In this document: positions 5,960 through 6,119 of the stretch, piece after piece
Layout of the letters: the number at the start of each line of letters is the position of its first letter
Numbering within the stretch: the first letter of the stretch is position 1
Source: Streptococcus lactarius
GTDB lineage: Bacteria; Bacillota; Bacilli; Lactobacillales; Streptococcaceae
Assembly (NCBI RefSeq): GCF_016642265.1
Contig: NZ_MRXX01000012.1
Span: forward strand, 54,652 to 60,770
Length of the DNA: 6,119 bases
Reading direction: 5' to 3'
The notes under the pieces: generated by a model
Told to the model about the DNA's origin: nothing
What the model saw: the letters and a program-made list of their open reading frames with translations, nothing else
Databases searched by the model: none
Program-made: the position numbers and the translations under genes

Positions 5960-6119
5960 ATGAAAAAACATCGGAAAACACTTCTCTGGCTCACACCCAT
6001 ATTACTTTTTTGCCTTTATTGGCTGGGAATCTACCTGAGCCTTAAAAACCCTATGGAGGAGATCGTTTACTCTGAAAATGGTGGGATGATGCGCTATGTG
6101 ATGTTTAAGCCGTTTACAG
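5960..6119 (+). CDS. TipC-like putative immunity protein, copy 4 (3' end outside window)
   Basis: The first 53 codons of a fourth paralog are present, cut by the window edge. It reads MKKHRKTLLWLTPILL, then the same membrane anchor, KNPMEEIVYSENGG, and the beginning of the variable part (MMRYVMFKPFT). Up to residue 42 it closely follows copy 3, then it switches to a VMFKP sequence more like copy 2, which suggests mosaic assembly. It starts 10 nt after the copy 3 stop, and the gap TAAGTAATCT has no convincing ribosome binding site. The array may continue beyond the window. Confidence 0.85.
   Translation, partial: MKKHRKTLLWLTPILLFCLYWLGIYLSLKNPMEEIVYSENGGMMRYVMFKPFT

Larger units (their letters stand above)
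4148..6119 (+). repeat. Tandem gene array with exact 604-bp period
   Basis: Starts at 4148, 4752, 5356 and 5960 give three identical steps of 604 bp: 594 bp of gene plus 10 bp of spacer. DNA is well conserved at both ends of each unit and strongly diverged in the centre, which is also more AT-rich. Units: 4148-4751, 4752-5355, 5356-5959 and a partial unit from 5960. No terminator, transposase or inverted repeat separates the units, so expansion by unequal crossing-over between conserved ends is the simplest explanation. Confidence 0.9.

Noticed and set aside
4752..6013. Lipoprotein signal in copies 2-4 (Cys18 in LLFC)
   Set aside because: Phe at position -1 does not fit a lipobox, and copy 1 has Phe instead of Cys, so the segment is better read as a plain membrane anchor.
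4148..6119. Array as CRISPR or mobile-element repeats
   Set aside because: Units are intact coding genes of 604 bp with no short direct repeats, transposase or terminal inverted repeats.

Overview
The window looks like a piece of a streptococcal chromosome, most likely from an oral viridans species. The main reasons are the 740-residue RecJ, which closely resembles pneumococcal RecJ as I remember it, and a neighbouring Gram-positive wall-adhesin type surface protein. The short purine-rich ribosome binding sites and SigA-type promoters fit. I cannot fix the species from the sequence alone.

Layout. Positions 1-1406 (minus strand) hold the first 468 codons of a secreted adhesin: signal peptide, two MSCRAMM-like Ig-type modules, one Cna-B domain and the start of a threonine-rich stalk. 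The rest of that gene, presumably with a wall anchor, lies beyond the left edge. Positions 1407-1925 are a 519-nt AT-rich divergent intergenic region. It carries a strong minus-strand promoter for the adhesin, a long (about 357 nt) adhesin leader with a perfect 15-bp-arm palindrome, and an extended -10 promoter for recJ. Positions 1926-4148 (plus) are recJ, the single-strand DNA 5'-3' exonuclease, complete and with all expected motifs.

From 4148 to the right edge is a tandem array of at least four paralogous genes on the plus strand. Three are complete (197 codons each) and the fourth is cut by the window end. The repeat period is exactly 604 bp. The first copy overlaps the recJ stop codon by one base (TAATG), and the later copies are separated by exactly 10 nt, so recJ and the array look like one operon. 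Each product is a short N-in/C-out membrane-anchored protein with a conserved N-terminus and anchor, a strongly diverged middle (about residues 43-135), and a nearly invariant C-terminus.

That architecture fits an expanding family of cell-surface immunity or ligand-binding proteins. My best guess is the TipC family, the immunity proteins to the extracellularly acting TelC-type LXG toxins of the streptococcal type VII secretion system. No toxin is visible here, so this would be an orphan immunity array. The array is the most interesting part of the window. RecJ itself is housekeeping and probably only supplies the promoter.
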